Below are positions 47,411-59,452 of a stretch of DNA of 64,000 nt, in pieces. The DNA comes from Earliella scabrosa. Lineage: Eukaryota; Basidiomycota; Agaricomycetes; Polyporales; Polyporaceae. How positions within the stretch are numbered: position 1 is the first letter of the stretch; every line of letters starts with the position of its first letter. The notes beneath the pieces are model-generated. The model saw nothing but the letters and a program-made list of their open reading frames with translations. It did no database searches and was not told the DNA's origin. The stretch is taken from the NCBI GenBank assembly GCA_022605405.1, contig JABYQQ010000021.1:372001-436000 (forward strand), read 5' to 3'. The position numbers were made by a program, and so were the translations under genes.

Positions 47411-50400
47411 CTAATTGTTCAGTAACATCCGTACGCGACCAGCTACCGCCTCGTTTCCGGTGAATCTCAGCCGAGACGTCCCTCCCAGTCGATAAGCGAG
47501 GCTGTTTGCGACCAGTCCGATCTCTCCACCCCAACACTGGAAAGCCTGCAAGCAGAGTGCAAAATTGTGCGTCATTAGTGCTTGACGTAAGCGGGAGTAC
47601 TTGCGCTCAGGACTGTTCCAGATGTTGTGGAGTGACCATAGAGTCGCTCTCATCATTGCCCACAACTCCGACCGCGTTTTCGCGTGTCTGTCAGTATCAG
47701 ACAAGTTCTTCTTTGCTGAGTCCAACGCTGCGACAGTAGGAGTGCATTCCAGACAATGGTCATGGGAATAGCCACCGCGGTCCGAAGTGTCTGACACTAT
47801 ACATCCCGCGATCGTGGACAGGACACGGACTAGGCCAGCAGCGACCATCTCCACAGATATGGAGGATTCCGCAGTAATGGCAGGGCGGGACGTGGATACG
47901 GAAGTCCAACCGCGAGGTCCGGCGGGTAGGGAGAGAGTTGTCGTGAGGAATGATTGCATGGCGTGCATTGCATCCAGGCTGAGCGTGGACGCAGGGTCCA
48001 CAAAGGCTGAAAGGTATCCTGCGATGGCGATGACCTTCGCCAATAGTCCTTGCTGTGCCATGAACTCCTTGTATCGATTCGACCGGAACTTGAGTTCAAG
48101 CTGACCGAGAAATTGAACATATGGACGGATGAGCGTCGTTGCCACCGTGCTCTCTGAATGACGTCTTGTCCCGGACGCCTCCACCGAGCCTAGCTGACCT
48201 TGACGTGTTGCGAATAGCATTCCGTAGAGAGTTGTTACCACAGGAGCGAGTAGGGTGATGTGAACAGAGGGATAGGTAGAGGTGACCAAGGTAGCCATGC
48301 CTCCCTGTTGCAAGAATCCAGAGGCAATCCGGTTCAAATCCCAATCCCTGGTCATGGAATTGGTTCCTTGCTGGGTGAAGATATCCTTTGTAATCTCAAA
48401 GAACATCAACATGAGGGAGGCCGTCTGCGAATGCACGCGCCCTGGAATGAGATCCAAGGCGTATGTCTCGAGCAAATCTAGAGTAGAGTGAACGTCAGAA
48501 GCCACAGCTGTGGTGCTGACAATATCAGGGTAGATGAACTGGGGGATCTGAATGTTGAACTTTCGTCGCAAGAACCGGGTTTTATATGTGTGATCAAGAT
48601 AGCAAGTGATGATAGAGCATGCTGCTCTGTACACCCATCTCCGGATAATATACCCTTCGACAAACTGAGGAGGATCACTTGAAGTAGTGGAGGGTTGGGG
48701 ACCAAGTGGTCTACTAGACCCTGGACGCTGACTCTGTGTGTGCACCTCTCCAGCGGATGCGGGTCTCAAAAGCCCTGTCGTCTTGCGGGATCTGAGCAAC
48801 ACTGCGATGAAGATGGACAAAACTGTCGTCAGGATCTCGGTCGAGATACCCTTGTCCGCCTGATCGCTGAGAGTTGCCCACAGGACGACCGCAACCCGGG
48901 TCAGTGGAGCAAGCATCTTGAGCAGCCTCTCTTCGGGGAGCTGGCATGCATCCCATAGCTGGTGGATCCTTTCCATGGAACGTTTGAACACCGTATAAAT
49001 GACTGGAAGTTGCAAATCCAGGTCCTCTGACTTAGCGTCGGGGTTGCGCTTGACCGAGTTACACATGATTCGGTCGATTGCAATCATCACTGCTACCGGT
49101 GCATCATCGTCCGAGGGTTTCCGGGCCGTTCCCAAGACAGAGAGGTTGTCATCAAGTGCATGAATGAGTCGTAAGATCGAAAGGGTTGGCGAGACAGGTG
49201 ACTGGGGCAGTCGGGGAAACACTGGCATCATGGAGGCTTTGACTGAACTTCCATTGAAATGGTTTCCACGCTGGATGACCATGGTCAAGGCGCATATTCC
49301 CCAAGCGATCTGAAGGCAAGATGGCGCGTCTAGACGGGGTCTGAGCATGATATCCGATAGGACAGTGAACCAGGGCATGAACGGTTTTCCAGACGTTAGC
49401 ATGCTGCGCTCCTGTGGCGAGAAGATAGTATCGCACAAGGCGATGTATACGGCTGTGTTCACTGCGTCGAAGAGGCTTCTGCTAGACTCCAGTGTTTCCT
49501 CACTCGTAACGACATCATGTTCCAAGCGCTGGAGGAGGATAAATGTACCACGATCGAAAGCGGCCCAATCTCGGGGGTGCATGCCTCCCGATAGAACGAG
49601 CACTTGCAAAGTGAGCCGCAGAGTGGAAGAGATGAGGGATAGTGACTGGATGTTGGGCAGCTCGCTGAGAAGACGACCAACGAGGTCAATGGTATGCGTT
49701 GAGAGACGCGTCGTCAGCGGCGGTTTAGTGCACAACGGATCATGATACACATCGATGTTTAGGAGGGCGGTCTTCGATTGGGTGTAGTTCGAAGAGGCTG
49801 CCAGTGATGCCAGTGATGCGATATCGTTCTTGTTGTCTTGGATTACTGACTCAGACTCGAGCGCGGCGATGGTCCGCATGGCTTTTGCCACATCTTGTTG
49901 GGAAGCCCGAGTCAGCTGTATGTAGGGGACCGTATAATGTGATGAGAGCAGGGATTCTAATAGGGAATACGTCCGCTCGTCCATGAGCAGCGCTTGATGG
50001 CGAATCAGTCCCGGGAACTCGGTCAGCGTCCTGCTGAGCTGCTGAGACTCCAGCCTTGGTAAGCGGCCCTCATTCTGGAAGAGCCATCGGAGGATTCCCG
50101 CATCTATGAAGCTGGTGTTGCGCGAAATGTGGGCCTCTTCCTTTTGCCAGAGGGAGAAGACACTCAGCGATGTGCGCTTTTGTACTGTCCACTCGGCGAA
50201 GACTGCCCTTGCATGCATGGCCAAGGCAGGTTGGCTTCCAAACCCCATACGTAGTGAGTGATACTGGAAGCTCGAATAACGGAAGAGATACGCACACTCT
50301 TTCAAGCAAGTCACATATCAATAGCCAGACGACGACCACAAGTCGCGACACCTGTCCAAAGAAAACAGCCACCGACGTCTTGTAAGGACAATCAGGGTAG

Positions 50401-52820
50401 ATATAGGCAACGACATTGGCCGCGAAGTAGAGGGTTGATGTCGTCCCAACTAGGAATGCAATTGTTTTTCCAATAGCGTCATTGAGGTCCCAGACGAACT
50501 CGACCAGTCCGACGAAGAAGAGCAGCAGGGCGATATGGAGGAATATAGGGATGGTAGAGATGATAGAGGGAAGCTTCCATTTGTGCATGCCGTCGATGCG
50601 GTACTGCCTATGCCGTGCGCCCGCCGGAAGTACAGGCGACAGGCCAGCAAAGAGATAGTTGACCCACTGTTTTGCCAGGATGGTGATGAGTGCGGCGGAG
50701 AGGCTGATGACTAGGCTGGAAAACCAATATACGTTCACGCGAACGGCGGACCCAGTGACCCGGAAAGCCGGAGGAACGGCGGGCAAGTCTAAGCCACTTG
50801 ACGTGTTGTATGCAATCGTAGTCACGACGAGTAGCGCGTGGAGTAACTCCGCAGAATCCTCCGCCTTCAGGTTATGTGACGACTCAACCACGAATGTCGT
50901 AACTACAGCAGAGAAAAGGGCCGCCTGATTTGAGGAACAAGACTCGGACTCAGTATCGCACAGCTTCCAACTTGCGACACATGCGTAGACTCACGAATAG
51001 TAACACAGAGTCCAGATCGGTATTCCATGCGGCTAGACTTGCTCGATCTTCCTCAAGGGTATGACGTGTGTAGACGGACCACATATCGTCGTTGGTAGGC
51101 TATGCAATTCACATTTAGTGAGAGGACATTCGATGACGGTACACGGTCGTTACTTAGAACGTACACTTTCTTTGGAGTCATCTTGCGTTCCTGCTTGCGG
51201 GGAGGATGTCGCCGGAACGCGCTATGATTATCGCACCAATGAGCAAGTCCGTACCACGTGAGTGGCCTGGGTGTCAACAACTAACCTCCTCTTGCCGCAC
51301 GGGACTCGGAGCTCGACCTTCCGGTAGATTGGCTGGAGATGGCGAGGGGCGCGAAGGTGACGAGGGGCGTGGAGGTGACGAGGGGCGCGGAGGTGACGAG
51401 GGAACTTGTTGTGGAGGCCAAGGGAACTGCAAATGGGGATACTGGATGTACGGTGTTGCGCCCGGGGTCGTCGCGGGAGCAGCGAAGTAGGGGAGATACA
51501 TGGGCATGGGACCAGACTGCGCAGCAGGCGAAGATACGTTTGAGGTCTGGATCAAAGGCGAGGATACGGGGAAGGGTGAGGTTGAGGTCGGAACTGAAGG
51601 ACCAAGCGGCGCTTCGGTAGGAATCGGGTTTGCAGTAGGCGAAGCTAAGATAGGAAAAGGGATTGCGGCAGGCGAAAACGATGTACCAATCGAGGTTACA
51701 GTAGGCGAAACCGAAGGGGGAATGGGGATCGCAGTAGGTGAAGCCGAAGGGATAATGGGGATCATAGTAGGTGAAGCCGAAGTAACAGCCGGGATTGCAG
51801 GGGACGAAGCCGAGCTGGGAATCGGGATTGCAGGCGGTGAAGCTGAGGTCGGTACCGGGGTCCAAGGCCGATGAGGCGAGGTTGAAGTCAGTATCGGCAT
51901 TGAAGACGAGGGTGCAATACGTTGGTTATCGGAAGAAGATGTCAATTGGTCGAGTGAATCGTCAGACGAAGACGTGCCCACAGCCGGAGGGGATTCGTCG
52001 CTCAGTGAAGAGCTGTGGGAGTGGTGTATAGGTGACGGCACAAGGTCCGAAGACGACCATGGGCGCTGGCGGCGAGGAGATGAAGGATATATGAGTGATG
52101 GCGGGGTGCCAACACAGCTATAGTGATCTGAGCTATCGCGCCGTGGCCATGCCAGTGGTCGTTGGAAATGTACCCGTCGAGGTGGACCACGAGACGCTAT
52201 TGTTGCGGGATCGCTCTCTACGAATGCTTGACCATCATATACGTCAGTGAGCGAATCCGGCTCAGGTGGAACGAAGTCCTCCAGCTGTCCGTCAGGCAAA
52301 CCACGGTCCAGATGCAGGATATGGTTCAAGCCGCTCGTTGGTACACGCTCGATGGGTAGCCCATCCTCGTACACCTGTTGCGATGCATCCTCCATTGCCA
52401 CAAGATACTGAGGCCCCGAATTCGAAGCCCCAATGTCCTCCGCGCTTTCGTTAGCAAACGGCAATTGGAGCGTGTCGAGCAACCTAAGGTCACCCCAGAG
52501 ATCGTGACTTTCTCCATGTATGGATGAACGATCGATGGGAACGTCGTTTGCCGGAATTCCTGCCTGGGGCTCATGCACTTGATTGGGGGTCATTTCCGCC
52601 GAGGCGGCCGGACTTCGAGAAGTTGAACTTCCCAAGTTCTCCAAGCCTTGGATGCCCAACGGTAACGCTGAGGTGTAGATGAGATGACCCCGAGGATCGA
52701 TAATGGGACCATCTTCGCGAGGATCTTGACTTTCAGAGTCTGAGATTGGCTCCTGAGAATCCGTCGTAAACTCGTAGATCCCACTAGGACATAAGATCCA
52801 CTCACCACGGTCACCACCAT
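47411..52820 (-). CDS. DUF6535-domain protein 2
   Basis: Six exons (52806-52820, 51286-52752, 51165-51221, 50995-51099, 50298-50924, 47411-50263) give 1707 aa. A 15-nt first exon (MVVTV) with a GTGAGT donor joins EPISDSESQDPR; the DPRG motif near the N-terminus is shared with DUF6535 protein 1 (IVDPRG). Residues to about 515 are low-complexity and include 11-residue SASP..IPIP repeats. The DUF6535 domain follows: WNTDLDSVLLF, AALFSAVVTTFVVES, RVNVYWFSSLVISLSAALITILAKQWVNYL, RHRQYRIDGMHKW and YIYPDCPYKTSV. A large helical C-terminal region of about 950 aa follows. The exon pattern around the domain is the same as in protein 1, with one extra small exon (51165-51221). The donor at 50297 (GTGTGC) could instead be two bases further on. 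Function unknown; the family belongs to Agaricomycetes. Confidence 0.83.
51620..51860 (-). repeat. 33-bp coding minisatellite (11-residue SASP repeats)
   Basis: Seven or more imperfect 33-base units in exon 2 of DUF6535 protein 2, each encoding about SASPTAIPIPP. Period and register hold in frame throughout. Confidence 0.8.
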
Positions 52821-53455
52821 GATGAGATAGAGTCCAAGGACGATGTGGGAGAGAGAAGAGTGGGTGCGAGCAGAGGATCGTGCCAGAGCAATAGAGCGAT
52901 GAACCCGATATGGATCTTTATAAATCCTTCGCATACTCCAGGCCTCTATTATGTCGGATATTCTCACAAGTGTGCTTCACCAACACGCGGGTGGTCGAGA
53001 AGTCGGTCAGCGTGTGTCATCCGGGCGCGCGCGCTCGGAGTCTCTACACATACTCGATGTACGTACTCACGGTTGTCACGCTCGTACGGAACCTCTCGTC
53101 CGGACGTCGTATGCACTGCCTGAAGATGAAATGTGATAAGTTAGTCTGACGAAGTAGAGTTGCGACATGAAGTTTACTCATCTCGTGGGCATACGAAGAG
53201 ATGATTAGCTGACCAAATGAGTGAACACGATTCAGATCAACCGCTTCTCATCAACACGAACACGGGGCATCGAGAGGAGCGTTAGCAGAACAAGTGAGCA
53301 ATGACTTGACTAGGCGCTCAACATGAACTGATCAGCTGTCCTGGGTCGTCTTCGGAAGGCATAGCAGCACCCGCGGATGTGCATAGGCAGAAAATGACAT
53401 TTACAGATAATACCACAGTATGCCTCGTCAAAGCCATGACTTGGGATACAACTTC
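52821..53455. other. Intergenic region
   Basis: Promoter of DUF6535 protein 2 and downstream side of SDR reductase 3. Plus-strand frames here show nothing recognisable. Confidence 0.4.
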
Positions 53456-54779
53456 TCACAGCCACCCTCTGGCCTTGAAGTCTTCAAGAGTGTCCTTGGT
53501 CGTCTCCTCCATGGTATGGAATGGGACGCCGAGCAGCTTACGCTGCTTGTCGGGAACGTAGAGAATGTAATGTGTCGCCTTTGCCGGGTCGTACGCCGTG
53601 TCACCCGCGGGAAGTTGCGGGTACAGGCGGTGCGCGATGGACACTGCGAGACGAGACATCAGAGAGGACACAACACTTGACGGCTCCGAGGAGGAGTACT
53701 GACCGAAGTCCTGCCACTTGTACGGCCCCACGCTGACGATGATGCGGTTGCCGGCTGCGTCAGACTTCTTCACGGCGAGCGCGTGCGCCAATGCGAGGTC
53801 GCGCACATCAACGTAGGATGATCTGTGCAGGGAGGCCCAAATACAATGAGGATTTCCGCTCATCGCATAGGCAACAAGATAAGAAAAGACGCACCCGACG
53901 TTCGCAAGCGTCTCGTTATCCTTCTTTCCCTTCACCACCGTATCGTACCAGTCGCGCGCACTCTCGTTCAGGCTCTCCGGGTTGGGCACGTCGTGCAAGA
54001 ACGGCCCGAACACGAACGGCGGGTTGAGCACAACAAGGTCCCACCCAACCTCACCCTTATGCTTCTCATAGAACTCCCAAGCGGCCCTTTCCGCGAGGGT
54101 CTTGCTCGCGCGGTACTTGCCCGGCGCGCCCGCGGCGCGGCCCTTCTCCTTGACCTCGGCGATGCTCGCCTCATTCCAGTCCTCCTCGGAGAAGACGCGC
54201 GGCTCGGTCGACGGCGTGAGGACGGCCGCGCAGGAGGAGGTGACGACAATACGCTTGACCGAGGGCGCGTGCTTCAGGGCGGAGCGGAGGATGCCGGTCG
54301 TGCCGTGCACGGCGGGGATGATGAGCTCGTCTGGGTCGTCCGCTTTGAAGTGGAAGGGCGAGGCCGTGTGCGCGATGGCGTCGACGCCCTTGACGGCCTC
54401 GTCGAACGCGCCTTCCTGAGTGCGGAAGAGAGCATATCAGCGTACGGTCATGGTATGTATATCACGGAGCAAATTCAAAGTGTTGGACGCGGTGGAACGC
54501 GTCGCCTGGACGTGGACGCACCGCATATATGCTGCGTGGAAGGACTCTGGCAGATAAGAGAGGTGGCTATATGCGCACCTTTGTGATATCCTCGACGACT
54601 ACAACCTCGAACTTGTCTCCAAACGACTTGAAGAGCGAGCGCAGGTGCGTCGCCTTGCTCTCTGCGCGCACCGTCCCGCGCACTGCGAAACCCTGGTCGA
54701 GGAACGCCTTCACGACCCAGACGGCGATGTATCCGTTCGCGCCGGTAACGAGGACCTTCCCAGAGTCGATTGCTGGCAT
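53456..54779 (-). CDS. NAD(P)-dependent extended SDR reductase 3
   Basis: Four exons (54579-54779, 53895-54415, 53704-53822, 53456-53643) give 342 aa, with exon lengths identical to reductase 2 (201, 521, 119, 188 nt). TGANGYIA is at 12-19, VTSSC precedes the catalytic block, Tyr168-x3-Lys172 is in KYRASK, then NPPFVFGP, SSYVDVRDLALAHAL, YKWQDF and the terminal DFKARGWL. Intron 1 is longer than in reductase 2 (163 against 57 nt). Its 5' end and promoter were copied, then decayed, at 58940-59340. A member of the carbonyl-reductase array; the substrate is unknown. Confidence 0.94.
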
Positions 54780-56917
54780 GACTGAGTCTTTCTTGCTTGT
54801 ATTTGTGCTACAGCGTCGATTTCGCGTTCAGCAAAGCGGGGCGAGAATTGGACGTGGGAGGTGCAGACGAGTCGCGCGAGGAGACGGAGAGCCGCAGGGT
54901 TTTATAGGTCGTCCGTGTGGTCTGTGCGATGGCGATAAGAAGACCATTTCTCTGAAAGTAGCACAGTTTGACTGTGCTGACTGAGAGGGTGAGCCAGGGG
55001 GGGTGGATTGCGCGATTGTCACTGCGCCTTCTTCCCACTTCGTCACTGTGCAGTTCACGTGGCTAGCTCGATGACGTATGTCCTACACTACCATCCGTTC
55101 ACCGGACCGTGTGTCGCGCCGGGTCAACTTGAAGCACACTATGTATGTTTCCCAACACCATCATGAGATTATGCTAGCTTACGATCGTCACAGGGGTTCC
55201 GGTCGACTACTAAAACATGCAACCGAAGGTGTTCTAACGGTCTGGAAAGGCTCTCGGCATAGCCGATCACCACAGCGAGGTCACAAGGACACTCGCAGGT
55301 TCGCAGAGATTAGGAAGGGAGAAAGTGCCCTGGCCGCTGTGCACCGCGGCCAATTCAACCGTCGCAAGGACTGTGGCAACCAACTCGACCGTCGTCAGCA
55401 GCGGAGCCTGCTCAACGAGAACTTGAGGAGGGGAGCTTGGTTGGGACGCGATGGCGACGGCAAGGGGAGGGGAGGGCCGACTAGAGCCAGGCATAGGGAG
55501 GGCTTCGGGATAGCAGATGTCGAGCAGGAGAGCCTCAGGCTTGCCGATGGTCGAAGGTGAGCCAGGAGGTCATCGAGAGCGGCATCGGAAGCACTGCCGA
55601 GGCAATTGTCGAGGACCATGTCGCGGAAGCGCTAGGAGCCGGTTCCGGGACGAGGGACGTCGCGGTGAGAACATCGCGACCGACGATGTCGAGAGGCCTG
55701 TCACTCGCAGCCTTGTCGAGGCGAGTACAGAGCGTCTGCCGGTACGACATCGGAGAACCGCTGGGCTGAACATCGAGGTGGGTGTTCCGCAAGCGGTGAT
55801 TACGACGTTGGAAGGGGCAAACGCCGAGGACCGGGTCGCGGGGGTGCTCCATTTTGCGTGTAGTCGAGACCAGGACCAGAGTCCTCGCAAGGTGAGCATC
55901 GCGACTGAGGATATCGGGAAATTGTTCACTCGTTGCTTGTCCAGCGCGAGCGCGGAGACATCGAGAGGACCGCCGAGCTGAACGACGAAGTGCAGGTCCC
56001 GCGAGCGGTGAGGTGCGAGTTTCCCAGGAGGAAGAGAGAACATCGCGTGATCAAGTGTTGATGTCGACGAGTCCATTGATCGAGAGCGCGTTCAGAGTAC
56101 TCAGGTTGAGATCGACATCGAGGGATGAACGTGAGGGACGACACCTCTGCGGCCAGAATTGGGTGGCCGTCTGGAGTGTCGAAGGGAGCTTCGACGCGAG
56201 GGCGGGAAGCTCACGAAGAGGATCGCATCGAGAGCGCTGCATGATACATACGCATATCAGGTGCTGAAAACAGGAGACGCATAAGGAGACTTACCAAGTG
56301 GACAAATAGGGTCCAAGTAGACCTCGACCGCAGGGGTCGGGTACGAGTCGATGGCGTCCAAGAGCCCGGCGTCCACAGGACCAAGGACGAGCGGAGAGGG
56401 AGGATAGTGAGAGCGCAGACCGAGACCGAGAGCAGACCAAGAGCAGGCCGAGAGCGAGTCGAAAGCACTTGCGAATATAACTGTTGAGAGCATGTCGATG
56501 GCGATGTCGATAACACGATGATTGACGAGAGCGAGCGCGGCGAGTCTGCGAGATCATTGCGAGAGAATATGTCGAACCAAGATACCGAGATAGATGCGTC
56601 GAGAGATCCTAGGCGAAGAGATGATGCAGCGATGCGAGAGCGGGACCTAGTCCAGAGCTGGCAGGATGGTCGAGAGCTTGCAGGGGAACCGAGAGCTTGC
56701 AGGAGAGTCGAGAGCTTGCAGGAGAACCGAGATGTCTTGAGAGCGCCGACGTTGGAAAGAATCAAGAGTAAACAGTCGGCGTGTCCAAGGGCGAAAGAAG
56801 TAAAGAAGAAAAGATGCCAAAGGCAGGTGCTCCGAACCTGGCACCTCAGCCTGTGTCGATAGTCGTAGCCAGTGTAGCCGTCGAAGCCGTCCGTCGTCGC
56901 CAGAACCTTGCGTGGGG
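54780..56917. repeat. Degenerate purine-rich repeat tract
   Basis: From about 55250 the plus strand is rich in short words such as cgagag, gacatcg and gaacatcgcga. Segments near 55660 (GAACATCGCGACCGACGATGTCG-like) and 55895 (GAGCATCGCGACTGAGGATATCG-like) are diverged copies of one unit roughly 200-230 bases long. Frames are open on both strands but encode Arg/Ser/Leu strings without domains, so I do not call a gene. The first 300 bases are the promoter of SDR reductase 3. Confidence 0.45.
56672..56728 (+). repeat. Three tandem 19-bp repeats
   Basis: GAGAGCTTGCAGGGGAACC at 56672-56690 is followed by two near copies at 56691-56709 and 56710-56728, in register and without gaps. Confidence 0.85.
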
Positions 56918-58617
56918 TTATATTGATATCGAAGGGAGGAAAGCCATCGTGAGACCGCCCGACCGGACCTGACCGAGCAGTATAGCCTCCTCCTCCTCAA
57001 GCTCGTCCAGCAGCCTGCTAAGATCTACAGACTCCGAGTCTTCGCTAGACTCACTCAAGTCATCGAAGGAAAACCACGCTTCCTCCTCCGCATCCAGCTC
57101 GTCCGCGATGCACGTGTAGGCGACCTCCTGTGGGCGACGTCGGGTGGCTTCGAAAGAGGCCCATGCAGCTTGCTCGGCCTCGAGCTCGTCCATGATGCTC
57201 ATGATCGACGAGCTCCGTCGGCTGGGGGGAGTGGCCCCAAGACGGTCCTTGTCTCCGTGCTGAGGGCTGATCCCGAGGCCCAAGCCGACGCTCGGGGCGC
57301 CGAGGCCCGCTGCCTGCCGTCGCTCCCGGATCGTGGCTCCCTTGAGGTTGCTGCCGGATGAAGAACTTGCTGAAAGCTCCAGCTTGAAGGGCTTGCCCGT
57401 CACGTTGGACATCCCGATGTCCTTGTCGTCCTCCTCCTGCTGGCGGGGAGCGTGGAAGCTCGGTGGAGGGACCTTCAGGTAGTCCATCGCCGAGAAGCTC
57501 GGCAGCGTCGGGAAGTAGAAGCTCGCGTCCGTCGCGAGGTGAGCGGTGCTGAACGAGCACGAGAGCGTCGCCATCGACGCAAGGGGAAGCTGCGCAGCCA
57601 GAGGCGGCGTCTCGAGGGGAGGGCTGTCGAGTGAGGGCGATGACGCCTGGGACTCGCGGTCCATGTCGAGTGAGGGCGTGTCCATCGGGATCGAGGACGC
57701 GCTGTACTCCGACTCCGAGTCCTCGTCGAAGGAGTGGAAGACCTCCTCGTAGGCTCCATCGAGCGAGTCCTCGCTGTAGATGCTCGCCAGGCTCTCCTCG
57801 GCGGGGAGCCCCAGAAGGTCGTCCTCGGGACGCGGAGGGATGACGACGATCTTGGGGATAGCCATCGCTGGTGCTGTGGTCGGCGCCGAGGACGTGGCCA
57901 GGAGCCCGGTCGCAGGCACGTAGATGTTCCACTCCTTCTTTGCTTGCTCCCGGATCGCAGGGAGGCGAGGGCGGACCCACTCGGGGTAGCTGAGCGTCGA
58001 GTCGGGGCTGACCTCGTTCGTGGCCTTAGTGAGACCTGCGATGGCCTCGATGTCTTCGACCTCCTTCGAGGACTTGTCTGCGGTCTTCCGCGTGACGGGC
58101 CCAAGCATCGTGCGCTGGTATCTGTCAGAGCTGCGCATACAGTCAGGAAGGAAGGGCGGCTGACCTTGAGCTTGCCGGCATCGGGCAAGGGAAGCTGGCC
58201 GATGGCCTTGCAGAGGACCGAGTCCCGGAGGCGCGACGACGCCGAGATCCTGACGTGTGCCGCAGGAAGAGGGAGCTCACCAGCGGCTTTCGCTGACCCC
58301 GCCGTGATCTCAGCCGCACTCAGCCCCGACGACTGTCTCCCTCCCGTGCCACACTGCGGAAGGTTGAAGAGGTGTCGGCCACTCGTGATGGTGGCGACCT
58401 GGGCTTGACTCTCGAGGTCGAGCTTGTGTGCGAGCCGAAGCTGGGCTTGAAGTTGTCGGTGGTTGCGGTAGATGAGCACGACGACTGTGCTGAAGCCGAT
58501 GGCGACAGCTGCGACAGCGGCGAGGCCGATCCAGTTCATGTGGGGGCTTGAAGTCGGCTCTGGGATGGAGGCCATGCTGATGGCGGCTAGCGGCTTGAAT
58601 ATCGGCAGGGGTGGCAT
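56918..58617 (-). CDS. Single-pass membrane protein of unknown function, acidic tail
   Basis: Two exons (58165-58617, 56918-58114) give 549 aa. Residues about 31-53 (NWIGLAAVAAVAIGFSTVVV and following) form one membrane helix, then RNHRQLQAQLRLAHKLDLESQAQ looks like a short coiled coil. The remainder is Ser/Pro/Glu/Asp-rich: PEDDLLGLPAEESLASIYSED, several short acidic clusters, and two similar elements near the C-terminus, MDELEAEQAAWASFE and ADELDAEEEAWFSFD, with a third (LLDELEEEEAILLG). These look like repeated acidic amphipathic helices. The acceptor at 58115 was chosen because the upstream AG at 58136 gives a stop. The start at 58617 is the first ATG before the helix that fits; a frame extension to 58695 is possible. 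I do not recognise the family; codon use and the clean splice suggest a real gene. Confidence 0.7.
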
Positions 58618-58939
58618 CGTAGGCGGGCGAAGGTTGAACGTTGAACGAGCAAGAAAGCAAGGACGGCGGCGCCCCGAAAGCAAGGACGAAAGCAAGAGGA
58701 GAGCGGAGGAAGATCAGAAATCGTCCTGGGCGACCTTTTATACTGCTAGGAAGGAAGTCAGCCTCTCCCCGGCCTCGACGTCAGCCGCCGAAGCTCGGAC
58801 TCTCGATCACGACGTTGTTCGGCTGCGAGTTCAGCACAGGTATCCTCCACGGTATCCGAATGCAAGCTGACCATCTTCAGCTCTGTTGTTCCACGTTCTG
58901 GTTGTACGGACGCATTTCATACCTTCAGCCTATGATACA
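58618..58939. other. Intergenic region
   Basis: Upstream region of the membrane-protein gene. No gene seen. Confidence 0.4.
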
Positions 58940-59125
58940 TTCTATATGCGCACCTTTGTGATGTCCTCAACAACCACGACCTGGACGGCTGCGTTGCTTC
59001 TGCGCAGACCGTGCCGCGCACCGCGAAGTCCGGGTCGAGGAACGCCTTCACGCGCACGTCCCCGACGGCGATGTACCCGTTCGCACCAGTAATGAGCACC
59101 TTCCCGGAGTTGACGCGTTGATTGC
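58940..59125 (-). pseudogene. Truncated SDR reductase pseudogene 2 (5' exon)
   Basis: The minus strand carries KVLITGANGYIAVG and KAFLDPDFAVRGTV, clearly the reductase exon 1, but the start codon is lost, extra bases lie inside the Rossmann motif, and about 50 bases are missing before the VVVEDITK donor. The donor and start of intron 1 (AAGGTGCGCATATA) match reductase 3. There are no exons 2-4. The flank to about 59340 matches the reductase 3 promoter. Confidence 0.82.
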
Positions 59126-59452
59126 TGTCGCTGTCTCTGAAAGTCGAATAGTTCTGTTCATGCTGACTTAGAGGGTGCGCCAGGGATGAGCGGATGGCGT
59201 TTGCCGCTGCGCTTTCGTCCCAATTTCCAGTCCACGTGGCCAGGTGACGCCCAGGTAGATGACGTAGTATGTGCTACCCTATCAAGGGACGGACCGCCGT
59301 CGCGCCGTCTCGCAGCTATGTCCAGGACCCACGACAGTGTCATGGTGGTCAAGGACTAGCGAGCTAACCTCACTGTGGGGGTCATAGAGGGTAATCGTAA
59401 ATCGAGCCTGCCAGTGAGGTATGATAGTGTGATTCGTGCTACGCAACATCGT
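59126..59452. other. Decayed copy of the SDR reductase 3 promoter, and spacer
   Basis: GCTGACTTAGAGGGTGCGCCAGGG-like sequence and the following blocks (TCCACGTGGCCAGG, GATGACGTAGTATG) align with 54970-55090 upstream of reductase 3. No gene. Confidence 0.5.

Noticed and set aside
55517..55981. 155-codon plus frame in the repeat tract
   Set aside because: Its sequence is made of diverged repeat units and has no conserved motif; open frames exist on both strands at the same place.
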